Source: Sinotaia quadrata
Lineage: Eukaryota > Mollusca > Gastropoda > Architaenioglossa > Viviparidae
Assembly: GCA_028829895.1 (NCBI GenBank)
Contig: CM054178.1
Span: 103,885,558 to 103,949,557, forward strand
Reading direction: 5' to 3'
DNA length: 64,000 bases
In this document: positions 37,199 to 50,662 of the stretch, in pieces
Position numbering within the stretch: the first letter of the stretch is position 1
How the letters are laid out: every line of letters starts with the position of its first letter
Translations under genes and position numbers: made by a program
The notes under the pieces: generated by a model
Told to the model about the DNA's origin: nothing
The model's database searches: none
The model's input: only the letters and a program-made list of their open reading frames with translations

Positions 37199-37650
37199 TA
37201 ATTAGTTCATTCATTCATTCACTCACAACATTGATATAGCTCTCTGTTAATTAGTTCATCCATTCATTGATTCACTCACAACATTGATATAGCTCACTGT
37301 TAATTAGTTCATTCATTCATTGATTCACTCACAACATTGATATAGCTCATTGTTAATTAGTTCATTCATTCATTGATTCACTCACTACATTGATATAGCT
37401 CACTGTTAATTAGTTCATTCATTCATTGATTCACTCACAACATTGATATAGCTCTCTGTTAATTAGTTCATTCATTCATTGATTCACTCACAACATTGAT
37501 ATAACTCACTGTTAATTAGTTCATTCATTCATTGATTCACTCACTACATTGATATAGCTCACTGTTAATTAGTTCATTCATTCATTGATTCACTCACTAC
37601 ATTGATATACTCTGTTAATTAGTTCATTCATTCATTGATTCACTCACAAC
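37199..37650. repeat. About 52-bp minisatellite, about 8 units
   Basis: Units contain TGTTAATTAGTTCATTCATT and ACTCACAACATTGATATAGC. Variants (CACTACATTG, CTCTCTG, CTCATTG) mark copies. Confidence 0.95.
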
Positions 37651-37692
37651 TCTATGAGATGTACAGATACATCTATTGTAGTTCTTCTCTTA

Positions 37693-37968
37693 TTACTGTT
37701 TCTACATCTACAGTAAAGCTAAAACTACAATTATGATTACTGTTTCTACATCTACAGTAAAGCTAAAACTACAATTATGATTACTGTTTCTACATCTACA
37801 GTAAAGCTAAAACTACAATTATGATTACTGTTTCTACATCTACAGTAAAGCTAAAACTACAATTATGATTACTGTTTCTACATCTACAGTAAAGCTAAAA
37901 CTACAATTATGATTACTGTTTCTACATCTACAGTAAAGCTAAAACTACAATTATGATTACTGTTACTG
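37693..37968. repeat. 44-bp minisatellite, about 6 units
   Basis: Units contain ATTACTGTTTCTACATCTAC and AGTAAAGCTAAAACTACAAT, nearly identical. A decayed tail with TACTGCTACTG words continues to about 38160. Confidence 0.95.
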
Positions 37969-38273
37969 ATACTACTGCCAAAATCTACAGGTCAGCTCCT
38001 ATTTGCAACTGCAATTACAACTACTGCTACTGCAAAAATCTACAGGTCAGCTCATATCTGCAACTGCAATTACTGCTACTGATACTAATGCAAAAATCTA
38101 CAATACTGCTACTATTACAATTGCGATTACTGTTTCTGAAATTACTGCTAAAGTCTGCAGTATTACGACTATCTATTTTATCTGCTGTTTATCTATATTA
38201 ATAGTAGTGGCTGCTTTTACCTGTATTGCAGTACCTGTTGGCACTTTTGAGTGGTAATAATATTACTACTAAC

Positions 38274-38920
<647 letters not shown>

Positions 38921-39800
38921 TATTGAGAAGGTAGGATGTGTTTTACAGTGAGCTTTCTTTCATTTTAACTGTAGAGTTTTTGAGAAGGTAAGGTACATTT
39001 TACAATGAACTCTCTCCTTCATTTTAAGTGAAGAGATTTTGAAAAGGTACGGTACATTTTACAGTGAATTATCCTTCATTTTACCTGTAAAGCTTTTGTG
39101 AGGGCAAGGTACATTTGACAATGGACAGTGACCTATCCTTCAGTTTAAGTGAAGAGTTTTTGATAGGTCAAGGTACATTTTATAATGAGTTATCGTTCAG
39201 TTTTCCTGTAGTGCTTTTGAGAGGGCAAGGTACATATGACAGCAAGCTGTCCATTTTAACTGCAGAGCTTTTGAGGGGGCCAGTTACGTGTACAATGTGC
39301 TGTTCATTTTAAGTGAGTTTTGAGGGGGCAAGGTACATTTGACAGCAAGCGGTTCATTTTAAGAGTTTTGAGGTCAAGGTACATTTAACACGAACTCCCG
39401 TTTCTTTAACTACTGAGAGTCGGATGACCATTCAAAGTAGCCGCTCTTTATTTAAACTGCAGAGATAATGAGAGGGCAGTATATCATTTTTTAGTAACTG
39501 TGTCCTTTATTTAGAGTAATTGTTCTTCACGTTCAACGCAGAGGTAATAAATTAAATTTTAGTCACTGCCCTTTACTTTAACTGCATAGCTAAGGAGTGT
39601 GCAAGATACATTTTTTACAGTGATTGTCCTTTACTTTAACGGCACAACTAATGAGTGTACAGGGTATATATTACTAGTGATCGCTCCTGTAATTTTAACT
39701 GCAGAACTACTGAAAACTAGTACAGAACATATTGTATAGCAAGCTGCTGTTAATTTTAACTGCATAATTGTTTCAGTATATATTTATACTGAAACTGCCT
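38921..39800. repeat. About 60-bp highly diverged minisatellite
   Basis: The words TTTTGAGAGGGCAAGGTACA, TTTACAGTGA and CATTTTAACTG recur about every 55-65 bp, clear to 39400 and fading after that. This is an old array. Confidence 0.75.
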
Positions 39801-40398
39801 AATTTAGATTTACTGCAGAAGTTCAAGGCTTATCTGTTAGTAATCAGTCAGAGTGAGATCGTCATGAACGCGTATAAATGTAATTTATTAAACTTCTTAC
39901 ATATCCTATATATATATTAATCCTTCTCTGTGTAATCTTCTATCATATCCTCTGTATTAATTACCCCTTGTGTAATCTTCTATCATATCCTCTCTATTAA
40001 TTATCCCTCTGTTTAATCTTCTTTCATATATTTGGTATTCACTCTATTTATGCTTAATGTTTTATTTCCTAGACATTAACTCCTTTGCTAACTACTGTAA
40101 AAGAAAACTCTTAAAGGTATTGCTACAGAAATGTAATGGCGATATCATACCAACAGGCGTAAAACCTTGTAGCAACTTTGCACCACCACCCCCAACCGAC
40201 ACCAATCTGCTTATCTCTTCTGCGATTTTCTTCACCATGGAATTTCAGAACCGGTATATGCAATTAATTTGCACACTCACATACGAATACATGGTAAAAT
40301 GATGTAAATTAATACATATTCATAACGAGTTTGACTAGATGATTTCACTATTATGCTTCCGACAGGATAATATAATTACTATTGAACAAATTATTCTC

Positions 40399-40697
40399 CT
40401 CAACTGATACCTGTTGACCTATTTTACAGTAAACAACTCTTCAAGTGAACAACTGATACCTTTTGAGATATTTTACAGTAAACAACTCTTCAAGTGAACA
40501 ACTGATACCTTTTGAGGTATTTTACAGTAAACAACTCTTCAAGTGAACAACTGATACCTTTTGAGGTATTTTACAGTAAACAACTCTTCAAGTGAACAAC
40601 TGATACCTTTTGAGGTATTTTACAGTAAACAACTCTTCAAGTGAACAACTGATACCTTTTGAGGTATTTTACAGTAAACAACTCTTCAAGTGAACAA
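40399..40697. repeat. 49-bp minisatellite, 6 units
   Basis: Units contain CAACTGATACCTTTTGAGGT and TTTACAGTAAACAACTCTTC. The first copy has TGTTGACCT. Confidence 0.95.
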
Positions 40698-42585
40698 CGC
40701 AGCAAGCCCTGTAAGATATATTATTCCAACTTTACCTCTTTACATTATACATCAAAGTTCTTCTAGAATCTAGAAGAGAGAACGAATAACCTTTACTTAA
40801 GGCTGACATGTACGTTAGAGGGAGATAATAGGAGATGTTGACGAATTATTTGCCCTTCAAAGTCTCTCCCGCTGTTTTTGAGAGCAACTGAAAGACGCAT
40901 ATGCTCGCAGGCATGTTTTCGTAGTACATGTATTAGAAAGAAATTATGGTTCATTAATGCAAGCAGTACAATGAAATACCGGAAGTCATTAAGTAAATTA
41001 AGTTCTTAGTTTTAGAAGCTCCCTCTTTTACTTCTGTTTTTCTTTCCTCCCCTCTTTCTCCCTCTACCCTCTCTCCCTCCCTTTTTCGTTCTTTTTTCTT
41101 TTCTCGTCCTTTCTTTCTCTCTCTCGGTTTTCCCTCTTTCTTTCCTCAGTTCTCCCTTCTTTTTGTCTCTCTCTCCCTCCCTACCTCTTCCTCTCTCCCC
41201 ATCTACAGTCTCTCTCCCTTCTTTTTCTCAGCATCAGCATCTCACTTACCCAAGATAATTTGTGAAATTTGACGGGAAGGTGTGTGTGGGGGGTGGGGGA
41301 GAGAGAGTGAGAGAGAAAGAATTTAGAGTTTGGAGTCTTAGTTTTAGCACTCATCCAGTCTAACATTCACCTAGTGTCATAGTAGGTCAATCAGTTCAGG
41401 GTTACATAAGCACGCGTCTTAGGTTCTGATTCGCGGTTAAAACTCCTACAGCTCTAAAAATAGAACATGACCTGCCAGTCAGTGTGTGTGACAAGCTGTT
41501 ATGAAAGCATGGCTACGCTCAGCCCCACTGCGCAGACATTTTCATCCATACGTCACGACTGTCGATTGAAGTCTTTGATTGCTGGTTGTGCCAAGACTCC
41601 GGGCTAACTGAAACAACAAACACTCAGATCAGTTTAAAGGACCTCTAACTGCGATGAAAACGTAGCTCGCACGTAAATCTTTCACGTAAGCAAGGGTCAA
41701 GATTTTAAAGAAATCTATATTTATACTGTATACTCGCTTGCACCGGTAAATGATAAACTAATCTGCTTATTACTATAAGCAGTACGTTTTTGTTTTTGCT
41801 AAAAATTAAAGAAAACAAACAAAACTACCCTTGCTGCATTCAAAAAATGAAAAGAAAGTAAAAATAAAAGAAATACTTATTGCTACATTAAAAAAGAAAA
41901 GAAAGCAAACAGAAAATAAACTTCCTACATTACCGAAGGTGATGACGTGTTGTTATTGTTGCTAAGTTACATTCGCTTTACAGGATCTCTGTTGGACCTC
42001 AAATTGATATTTATGCCAGAGAATTACCTGTTCCTTTAAATCACAACATAAAAAATGGTGTAATGTGTACATTTATATTTTCGCTTATGCGTTTATTACG
42101 ATCTAGTCACTAGTCAAATCAAATCAATTAGTGTTTGTGTGTGTGCATGCGTTTGTGTGTGTCTTATGCAATCATTACTATCTAGTCACAGACCGATTCA
42201 ATTACTGTGAGAGTTGTGCGCGTATGTGTGCGTGTGTGTGCGTATGTAGTCATTACGAGCTAGTCTTAGATCGAATCAGTGTTAATTAATGGTCTACGGC
42301 CAAATTATCCTGAACCATCTTAAAAGAGTTTTATGAACTATATATGTTTGCTTTGCGTGCGCGGGCATATACATATGTGTATATATGTATGAATTTATTG
42401 CATATGCATATTGTGTGTTTGTTTGTATATATCTATATGTGATAAGTATGACAAAACATTGATGAGACTTACCTGCTACGTGTTTCTTGTGAAAAATGTA
42501 TACATAAAAAACAGTCACGTGCATGCATTTACTGGTTACGCAAAACCCAATGTGCGCGGATAAGATAGATGCAAGGCATATTAGT
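40698..42585. other. Unique sequence with pyrimidine tract, no gene seen
   Basis: A CT-rich tract spans about 41030-41235. The rest, including TG-rich bits near 42140 and 42220, holds no recognised gene. Confidence 0.5.
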
Positions 42586-42910
42586 AGTGTGAAATTACAT
42601 AGGACACACTTTCTAGTGTGAAATTACATAGGACACACTTTCTAGTGTGAAATTACATAGGGCATACTTTCTAGTGTGAAATTACATAGGACATACTTTC
42701 TAGTGTGAAATTACATAGGACATACTTTCTAGTGTGAAATTACATAGGACATACTTTCTAGTGTGAAATTACATAGGACATACTTTCTAGTGTGAAATTA
42801 CATAGGGCATACTTTCTAGTGTGAAATTACATAGGGCATACTTTCTAGTGTGAAATTACATAGGACATACTTTCTAGTGTGAAATTACATAGGACATACT
42901 TTCTAGTGTG
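42586..42910. repeat. 29-bp minisatellite, about 11 units
   Basis: Units contain AGTGTGAAATTACATAGGAC then ATACTTTCT. GGACAC, GGGCAT and GGACAT variants mark copies. Length is constant. Confidence 0.96.
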
Positions 42911-43384
42911 CCACGAATGCACCATCTCGATATATAATAGTTCTTGTATGCCTACGCGCGCCTGGGTTCGCGTAAATGTGCATGTAGAAATTGGCGTATC
43001 GGAACTGTTCCAGAATTAATTCTCTCCCCTGATCTAATATCAACTTTGTCCTTACAGTGCAAGAAAACTATAGTCACATACACACATCACTGCCGAAAGT
43101 TTGTATTTGACCAAGAACATCAGAATTGGGTTTGTCTATCATAGGCAGGCGACGAAATTAAGTCGGTTAAATGCGGTTGCCTCCCCTTTCTTACTGGGAA
43201 TTTTCTATTATTGTAACCAATCAATGTTCTATAACCAGAGTGTTCCATCGTTCTGATTGCGACTTTATTTTTTATGAGTGCATTGGATTCTATTCTAAGG
43301 GTTCTATTCTATTTACTGTGAATTTAATAGTAGTGCAGATAAACAGTAAATAGAGACCAGTATTCCAAACACCTAGTTTATTCT

Positions 43385-43640
43385 GATTTTGTCCGCTTTT
43401 TCTCGAGACCATGGATCCGATCTAACTTCCTAGCTTGTTGCAACTTGTCTAGTTTTGCCGAGACTATTGATCCGATCTAACGTCCTAACCTTTTGCAATT
43501 GTCTAGTTTTGCCGAAACCATGGATCCGATCTAACATCCTAACTTGTTGCAATTGTCTAGTTTTGCCGAGACCACTAATCCGACCTCAATTTCTAGTTTG
43601 TTGCGACTTGTCTAGTTTTGCCGAGACCTTGTAATCAATG
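43385..43640. repeat. About 56-bp minisatellite, 4 units
   Basis: Units contain TCTAGTTTTGCCGAGACCAT, then GGATCCGATCTAAC and TTGTTGCAA. Moderate divergence. Confidence 0.9.
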
Positions 43641-44544
43641 ATCAGAGCGTTCAGAGCAGGGTTCCAACTTTTGTGTGAATTTTCTATTAGTCGAGTAATC
43701 GATGTTCTAAAGCCAACAAAGCTAGTTTTTCTCAAAGTTTTTGTTACAACTCTTTCTGATTTTTAATATTTATATCCAGACAATCGTTTGAAGATTATAC
43801 AGGCAAAGCAGAAGAGTTATATAAATTCTCCTAAAATATTTCATGCAAATTTTAAAAATGAAGTAGATGTGAACACCAGCACCGCAGCACCCCGCGTGTT
43901 CAGATCCTCGTGTTCACTATTCTTTGTAATTATTGTGTTTATTTCTTGGCTAAGAAAGATCGTTCAATAGAGTTTTCTTCTATTGATTCAGGAGACTGTA
44001 AAATGATTTCTTCGTTGAATCATGGTTCTTCAACATTCTCTGAATATTACTTTAAAATGAACAAAAACATTTTATCAATAAATGAACATTGTTTTCTTGG
44101 ATGATAGTCCCAGTGTAAACATTAAATGATTTTTTTTTAAAATGCATCAATATTTGTGGTAGCCATTGAAACTAAGCTGAGCAGACGACAAAGGTCTGAA
44201 ATGAAAGATAAGTGAACAATCAGGTATGACGTCAACATGTATTTAGAAGTCAATGGAAACCGAAACAGATTTTGCAGATTTTAGGAAACTTTTTAAAAGT
44301 TTGTATACTGATTCCTTTAATACTTTAGTTGTACCAAGTACTGTTTGTAAAGATTTGGAAAAAAACTGTTTTACCTATCCTCTTACAAAATGTATACAGT
44401 GTGTGAAACGCAGCATTCACATGTCAACTGGTTACCTCCGCACAGTAGTGATTTGTCAAAAGCGCAACTCTGAATTATACAGATTGGTTACCTCGTGTTC
44501 GAGCTTTGACAAGCAAAAAAAAAAATCACATTACACTGATTAGT
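43641..44544. other. Unique sequence, no gene recognised
   Basis: A 96-codon plus-strand frame (44253-44543) starts with ATG and is not low complexity, but I recognise no motif. A chance frame is likely. Confidence 0.4.
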
Positions 44545-45720
44545 AGACTAAGAGTTATGTATGTGTGTGTGAGTAGACTAAAAGTTATGTATGTGTATGT
44601 GAGTAGACTAAAAGTTATGCGTTGTAAGTAGACTAAAAGTTAAGTGTTATGTATGTGCGTAGACTACGTTATGTGTTGTAAGTAGACTAAGAGTTATGTA
44701 TGTGTGTGTGAGTAGACTAAGAGTTATGTAAGTGTGTGTGAGTAGACTAAGAGTTATGTAAGTGTGTGTGTAAGTAGACTAAGAGTTATGTATGTGTGTG
44801 TGAGTAGACTAAGAGTTATGTATGTGTGTGTGAGTAGACTAAGAGTTATGTATGTGTGTGAAAATAGACTAAGAGTTATGTATATGTGTGTGAGTAGACT
44901 AAGAGTTATGTATATGTGTATAAATAGACTAAGAGTTATGTATATGTGTGTGAGTAGACTAAGAGTTATGTCTTGTAAATAGACTAAGAGTTAAGTATGT
45001 TGTGTAAATAGACTAAGAGTTATGTATGTGTGTGTGAGTAGACTAAGAGTTATGTGTTGTAAATAGACTAAAGTTATGTATATGTGTGTGAGTAGACTAA
45101 GAGTCATGTGTTGTAAATAGACTAAGAGTTATGTATGTGTGTGTGAGTAGACTAAGAGTTATGTGTTGTAAATAGACTAAAGTTATGTATATGTGTGTGA
45201 GTAGACTAAGAGTCATGTGTTGTAAATAGACTAAGAGTTATGTATGTGTGTGTGAGTAGACTAAGAGTTATGTGTTGTAAATAGACTAAAGTTATGTATG
45301 TGTGTGTGAGTAGACTAAGAGTCATGTGTTGTAAATAGACTAAGAGTTATGTATGTGTGTGTGAGTAGACTAAGAGTCATGTGTTGTAAGTAGACTAAGA
45401 GTTATGTATGTGTGTGTGAGTAGACTAAGAGTCATGTGTTGTAAATAGACTAAGAGTTATGTATGTGTGTGTGAGTAGACTAAGAGTCATGTGTTGTAAG
45501 TAGACTAAGAGTTATGTATGTGTGTGTGAGTAGACTAAGAGTCATGTGTTGTAAGTAGACTAAGAGTTATGTATGTGTGTGTGAGTAGACTAAGAGTCAT
45601 GTGTTGTAAATAGACTAAAGTTATGTATATGTGTGTGAGTAGACTAAGAGTCATGTGTTGTAAATAGACTAAGAGTTATGTATGTGTGTGTGAGTAGACT
45701 AAAAGTTATGTGTGTGTAAG
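44545..45720. repeat. 26/30-bp minisatellite with dimeric higher-order part
   Basis: The core AGTAGACTAAGAGTTATG is followed either by TATGTGTGTGTG (30-bp unit) or by TGTTGTAA (26-bp unit, often with AGAGTCATG). To about 44960 the 30-bp form is repeated almost alone. From about 45000 the two forms alternate as a 56-bp dimer. Confidence 0.95.
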
Positions 45721-45739
45721 CAAAGTTATGTGTGAATAT

Positions 45740-46125
45740 GATTTAAGCCTGCGCTCTTCGTTAGACACACGCACTTTCACCGCTTCACAGGCAAAGTATA
45801 ATGGTGAACGTTCCTTCGATTATCAGGGTCAATCTTTCTGGATCTTGGTGCCTTTGGTGCTAACAGATAGAGACCAAGGTCATTTTCAAGACGGGATCTC
45901 TACACATATTTCTCATCAGCGTTATGTTAGTATAAGTTTGTAAATTTATTTTTTTAATTTGTGTTTATATTTTGCAAATATAGTTATTATATGTCTATTC
46001 TTTTTTAATAAAATATTACCATTACTTTCTATTTTAATTTGCTTAATCTGATTATATATTGAGATCTGATGTAGTTTATGTATAATTATTGTAAAGCACT
46101 GTCTTATAAATATTTTAAAAGATGA
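45740..46125 (+). pseudogene. 3' end of an L2/CR1-like LINE (ORF2 C-terminus and tail)
   Basis: The frame from about 45761 to 45940 reads YNGERSFDYQGQSFW and then a short acidic/hydrophilic tail. This matches the usual end of L2/CR1-group ORF2 proteins (G-E-R-S-F, then W and L-P, then an F-K/L-K-T-H-L-F-like tail), with several key residues lost (W-I-L-V-P for the usual W-N-S-L-P). Further on, TTGTAAAGCACTGTCTTATA at about 46089 resembles the 3' UTR of such elements. Reverse transcriptase and endonuclease parts are absent, so this is a 5'-truncated dead copy. The clade is uncertain. Confidence 0.55.
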
Positions 46126-46188
46126 ATCGCTTTATCAAGCTTCCATTGATATTATCTTTAAGCGAGTATTATCTATGTAGACTGAGTG

Positions 46189-46430
46189 CGAATGTGAACT
46201 AAACTGTGTAACTGTGGACGGACAGGATAGCCTAAAGGTTAGGCTTGAATGTGGACTATAGAGTTTAACTGTGGAGGGACAGGATAGCCTAAAGGTTAGG
46301 CTTGAATGTGGACTATAGAGTTTAACTGTGGAGGGACAGGATAGCCTAAAGGTTAGGCTTGAATGTGGACTATAGAGTTTAACTGTAGAGGGACTGAATA
46401 GCCTATAGATTAGGCTTGAATGTGGACCTT
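46189..46430. repeat. 57-bp minisatellite, about 4 units
   Basis: Units contain GAATGTGGACTATAGAGTTT and GGACAGGATAGCCTAAAGGT. GCCTAAAGGTTAGGC is a near-palindrome within each unit. Confidence 0.93.
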
Positions 46431-46634
46431 GTAAGGTAAGTGATGAGTAACGTGAGCTGAGTACATATCTGGACAGCCACTTAGCAATCATGAACCACAC
46501 AAGAAAGTAATTATCGTTCTGCAGGTTCCTTTTGTACCAACGCAAACAAACGGAGCTGTTTGGATTTCGATATCAGCCAGGTACAGTGGAACTCGCGAAA
46601 TGTCTCTCTCGTGCGCTCGCTCACAATGTGCCAT

Positions 46635-46915
46635 GGGCTTCCAATTTAGCCGAGTGCTGCAAAAATGGAGAAGTTCCAATTTAGCCGAATGCTGCAAAAA
46701 TGGAGAAGTTCCAATTTAGCCGAATGCTGCAAGAATGGAGAAGTTCCAATTTAGCCGAGTGCTGCAAAAATGGAGAAGTTCCAATTTAGCCGAGTGCTGC
46801 AAAAATGGAGAAGTTCCAATTTAGCCGAATGCTGCAAGAATGGAGAAGTTCCAATTTAGCCGAATGCTGCAAGAATGGAGAAGTTCCAATTTAGCCGAGT
46901 GCTGCAAGTTTCCAA
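46635..46915. repeat. 35-bp minisatellite, 8 units
   Basis: Units contain GGAGAAGTTCCAATTTAGCC then GAGTGCTGCAAAAAT. GAGTGCTG/GAATGCTG and CAAAAATG/CAAGAATG variants give a recurring order. The array abuts the 3' end of the LTR-like repeat that follows. Confidence 0.95.
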
Positions 46916-46916
46916 T

Positions 46917-47519
46917 TTATTTATCCATTCACTCCTACAATCAAGTCTCAATTTACACTTCTTGCAACACTGTTGATTAGCCTGATATATGTCAAGCATT
47001 ATAAACACAGCATAACAGTTTATGAACAGGTTAACTAGAAACAATGTCAAGTGTTTAGCATATCATAGTTCACAATTTATAGAAATAATAGCCTACTCAC
47101 ATAATACATCTCTCCATAAAACGCAAGTATAACATATCAATAGCAAAAATACATGAAATATTTCTGAGTCCATTCTTTGTCATTCAGTGAGTTAACTCAC
47201 CATTAAGCCAACAGCCGCCGTTCATGACTGAACTTTGACAATAGAATTCCTGACAGCAGGCAAAATTTGATCTCAGCCCATTGGCTGGTTTCATTCTTGT
47301 AAATCTAACCATTGAATAATAAAAACTACTCATCCACCAAAACTAGGTTTAGATCACATCATCATGTCTAGCACACGCTTTACCTGAGTTGTTTACTTCC
47401 AACTTTGACAATTAAAAATATCTCCAAAAGCAGTGCCCACGGTTGGGTCACATTGACATTTGACAATTTATATAGCATTTAAGTTTAGAAATAGGAATAG
47501 GGAAATTTACTCTGCCACA
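46917..47519 (-). repeat. Putative solo LTR, copy A
   Basis: On the minus strand it starts TGTGGCAGAGTAAATTTCCC at 47519. TATATAAATTG lies about 50 bp in (a possible TATA box), and AATAAATTGGAAAC lies near its 3' end (a possible poly(A) signal). Related sequences occur at 50437-50662, 50841-51214 and 57782-58150, so this is a dispersed family. The TG start, TATA and AATAAA are what an LTR should have. A 3' CA end and a target duplication are not visible because a minisatellite takes over. Confidence 0.6.
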
Positions 47520-47640
47520 GATTCAAAGGTACATAATTAGATCATAATTATGGAGGTCGATAGTATGTCAGAGGAAGAGCGCTGCATTGTACACTGTAAA
47601 GCAGGTACATAATTAGGTCATACAAAAGTAGACAGTATGT

Positions 47641-47681
<41 letters not shown>

Positions 47682-48009
47682 GATTGATAAATTTGAAGGC
47701 AGTGATGTAATATGAAATCGAAGAATAAGGTTTACAATAGACAATGTTTAAATTAAAGTATCGATTGTCGCCAAAGATTACAAAGAAAGGAAAAGTATGA
47801 CATGAAGCATAAAATAATATCTTGTCAGTCTAACATTTTTCGTTTACCTTAAAAACATACATCGAGGTTGAACTTTAAATGATCTTCAGGTGGAGTCATC
47901 TTATGGTGGAGATGTATTATTATTTTATTTCTTGAGCATACTATAAATTCATTTTTTAAATCAGCAACAAAAAATGTTGATACATGAAATGAATTAGAAT
48001 GACATCGCA
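47520..48009. other. Unique sequence; (GA)n at 47648-47679
   Basis: CACACACA runs into an uninterrupted GA run. GGTACATAATTAG(A/G)TCATA is duplicated near 47528 and 47604. No gene is seen. Confidence 0.6.
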
Positions 48010-48215
48010 TTCAGCGTACCAACATCACATTTGTGAAGTCCCTGGTTATCAGCGTGACAACACATTAGAAAAGTCCCTGGTTATCAGCGTGACAACATTA
48101 GAAAAGTCCCTGGTTATCAGCGTGACAACACATTACAAAAGTCACTGGTTATCAGCGTGACAACACATTAGAAAAGTCCCTGGTTATCAGCGTGACAACA
48201 CATTAGAAAAGTCAC
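48010..48215. repeat. 35-bp minisatellite, about 6 units
   Basis: Units contain AAGTCCCTGGTTATCAGCGT then GACAACACATTAGAA. Confidence 0.93.
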
Positions 48216-48269
48216 TGATTATAAAGAGGGCACCTCCACTTTACCAAAGCTCAGGTTATGATTAAAATT

Positions 48270-48490
48270 ACAAAACGGATAAGTGCAAGTGTAAAGCCTA
48301 AATTATGTGTAAGAAATTAGTTAAACTGGTAAATGCATGCAAAAAACCGAAATAAATGTGTAACAAATTAGTTAAACCAGTTAATACATGTATAAAGCCT
48401 AAATAAATGTATAACAAATTAGTTAAACCAATAAATACCTGTATAAAAGCTAACTAAATGTTACAAAATCAATTAAACTGGTAAATGCAT
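48270..48490. repeat. About 55-bp diverged minisatellite, 4 units
   Basis: Units share AAGCCTAAATAAATGT, AACAAATTAGTTAAAC and GTAAATGCATG. Confidence 0.85.
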
Positions 48491-50436
48491 TACAGGGTCG
48501 ATATATCAAATTATTCCAGACGTTCATGGCTTATTAGCTATTTTTGTTTTCTCCCTGCCTCATAAAATATCAAGCTGCGATTCCGTCCATCCAGTAGCCC
48601 ATTGTTTTGTCAGCTGCCTTAAGTCTCTGTCATTAGTAATTGCGACTCTGTCATAGCAGATGCCCAATGGATTTTCCTAGAGAGTCTGCTTAATGCTCTC
48701 CTTAGACATGGCTTCAAATCTGAGGTAACTGATATTACATGTCTCACTGCAGATGTCACCTAATGGTTTATGTAGTCCACACCTACCCGCACCTAAAAAT
48801 AGACTACACGTAAACCTATCTTCTAGAAAGACTACCCTTATTTCCAGGCTGGAAACATATCTGAATGTTCCAGACACCTCAATAAACTAACCAATCAAAG
48901 TACAACTCAGCCACATGAATGAATGTACCAGAAATGTACCTTTAAATCATTAGTCGAATGCAGCTGAGTGTTGAGGCAACATGTATTTTGGCTCCCATTG
49001 TTAACAAAGTATACTCATACTACTAACATTATCACCGATTATCAACGACAGAAGGAAATCATCCGCTGTATATATTACTGCCAAAGGTATGTGGTTTTCC
49101 TTGCTTAACTAATATTATATTCATGCATATCTCTTGACATTAACTTTATTTTATATTGTTATATTATGTTTATGATATTTAAATGTAAGATGGCCATGTA
49201 AGTAAGAATGTTCTGTCAGAGAGCACATGAGGATAATTTCTTAGCCCACTTGTATTTTAATGGCAAATCAGCACTTTGTTTCAGACTCTATCTGAGACTT
49301 TATCAAGGATACTCACATTTCTTGGATGTTAGCTCGATGAGTGCTGAGCCCAAAGCCACACCAGAGCAGAATGACCCACGACATGCGGCCCTAGACTACA
49401 CACCAGATGATCTAAAATGATGTATTTATAAAGTGACAACTACTCAGCTTCAGTCAAGTTGTATACAAACTCTACCAGTGTACTTTCAGAAATCACTCAG
49501 AAACATTCAGCGTTCTTTATAATCTCATTTATTGTTCGCTCATATGAATGAACCAAATCGCTACTACAGTGCCATAAGACTCTAACTGACATTCTCTTAC
49601 GACACCACATGGTCGTGATTAGGCACTATAACTATAACTATATATAGAAACTCTAATTGTAAGTGTTGAACTATTTGCTATACATGGTCGTGATTAGGCA
49701 CTATAACTATAACTATATAGAAACTCTAATTATAAGTGTTGAACTATTTGCTATATAAAACTATGGTGTCTTATGTTATTTCTTGTTGAATACATTTAAT
49801 GTTCATCCATAGACCAATCCTGTTAGGTTGACTCACTGACATATTACATATGTAGTCTGTCACATGTATTTACTTACTATCCTGGCTCTATGTATCATGG
49901 GGCTTGAACTGTCTTCTAGAACTATCATTCTTCTATTCTAAATTATCTATCATTCGTCTTTCTAAAATATGCCCAGCCAGAAGGTGTTTTGGAAATTAGC
50001 CTAAGGTTATGGGCAGCCCAGTGTGGTGGAGAATTAACATCTTGCCTTCCACCAGCAAAACGTCACACTACTAATACTGCTACAACAACAACATCATTGT
50101 GACTAATGCCACCTAATTACTGGTTATGATTGTTATAATACAAAAATCTCTTGCACATTATAGAACACAAATGAGCTGCTATGAGGCTAACCTGGGTGCT
50201 CCACCGTATTAGCTCCTTCAAGCAGAATAGCAATTGTAGCAATTTCCAGTAACTTCCTTGTACCTAAAATACCATGATGTAGTCAACATACTTTACCATC
50301 ATACATCAACAGAGTGCAGTGTATCTTTATACTTACACACTGGGGGTAGAAACTTCTCGAGTGTACCATGGTCAGAGTGGCTTATAAATCTGTAAACCGG
50401 AAATTCAGGTAGAAAGAAAAATGGCTGCTTCTTACC
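48491..50436. other. Unique sequence with one 75-bp duplication, no gene recognised
   Basis: At 49606-49757 about 75 bp is duplicated in tandem (CATGGTCGTGATTAGGCACT and GTGTTGAACTATTTGCTAT). Frames at 48677-48877 (minus) and 49208-49420 (plus) match no family I know. Confidence 0.5.
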
Positions 50437-50662
50437 TGTAAAATATAATCAGGGAATAAAAGCTGTTTCCAGTTTATTCATCTCTAACTCCATTCTTTTT
50501 TACATTCACCTGCAACAGTATTTATTAGCCTGATACACATGTACACCATAATAAATACAACATATCAATTTTATGAACATATTCACTAGGACCAATGTCT
50601 AGTGTTTAGCACACTACATGCGTGCATCTTAGACCATAATCTGTAGAAATAATAGTCTACTC
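50437..50662 (-). repeat. LTR-like repeat, copy B, 3' half
   Basis: On the minus strand it aligns with the second half of copy A: GAGTAGACTATTATTTC, then CAGGCTAATAAATACTGTTG, then AATAAACTGGAAACAGC. It ends ...TATATTTTACA, giving the expected terminal CA at 50437. The 5' half is missing here and lies in the opposite orientation at 50841-51214. Confidence 0.55.
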
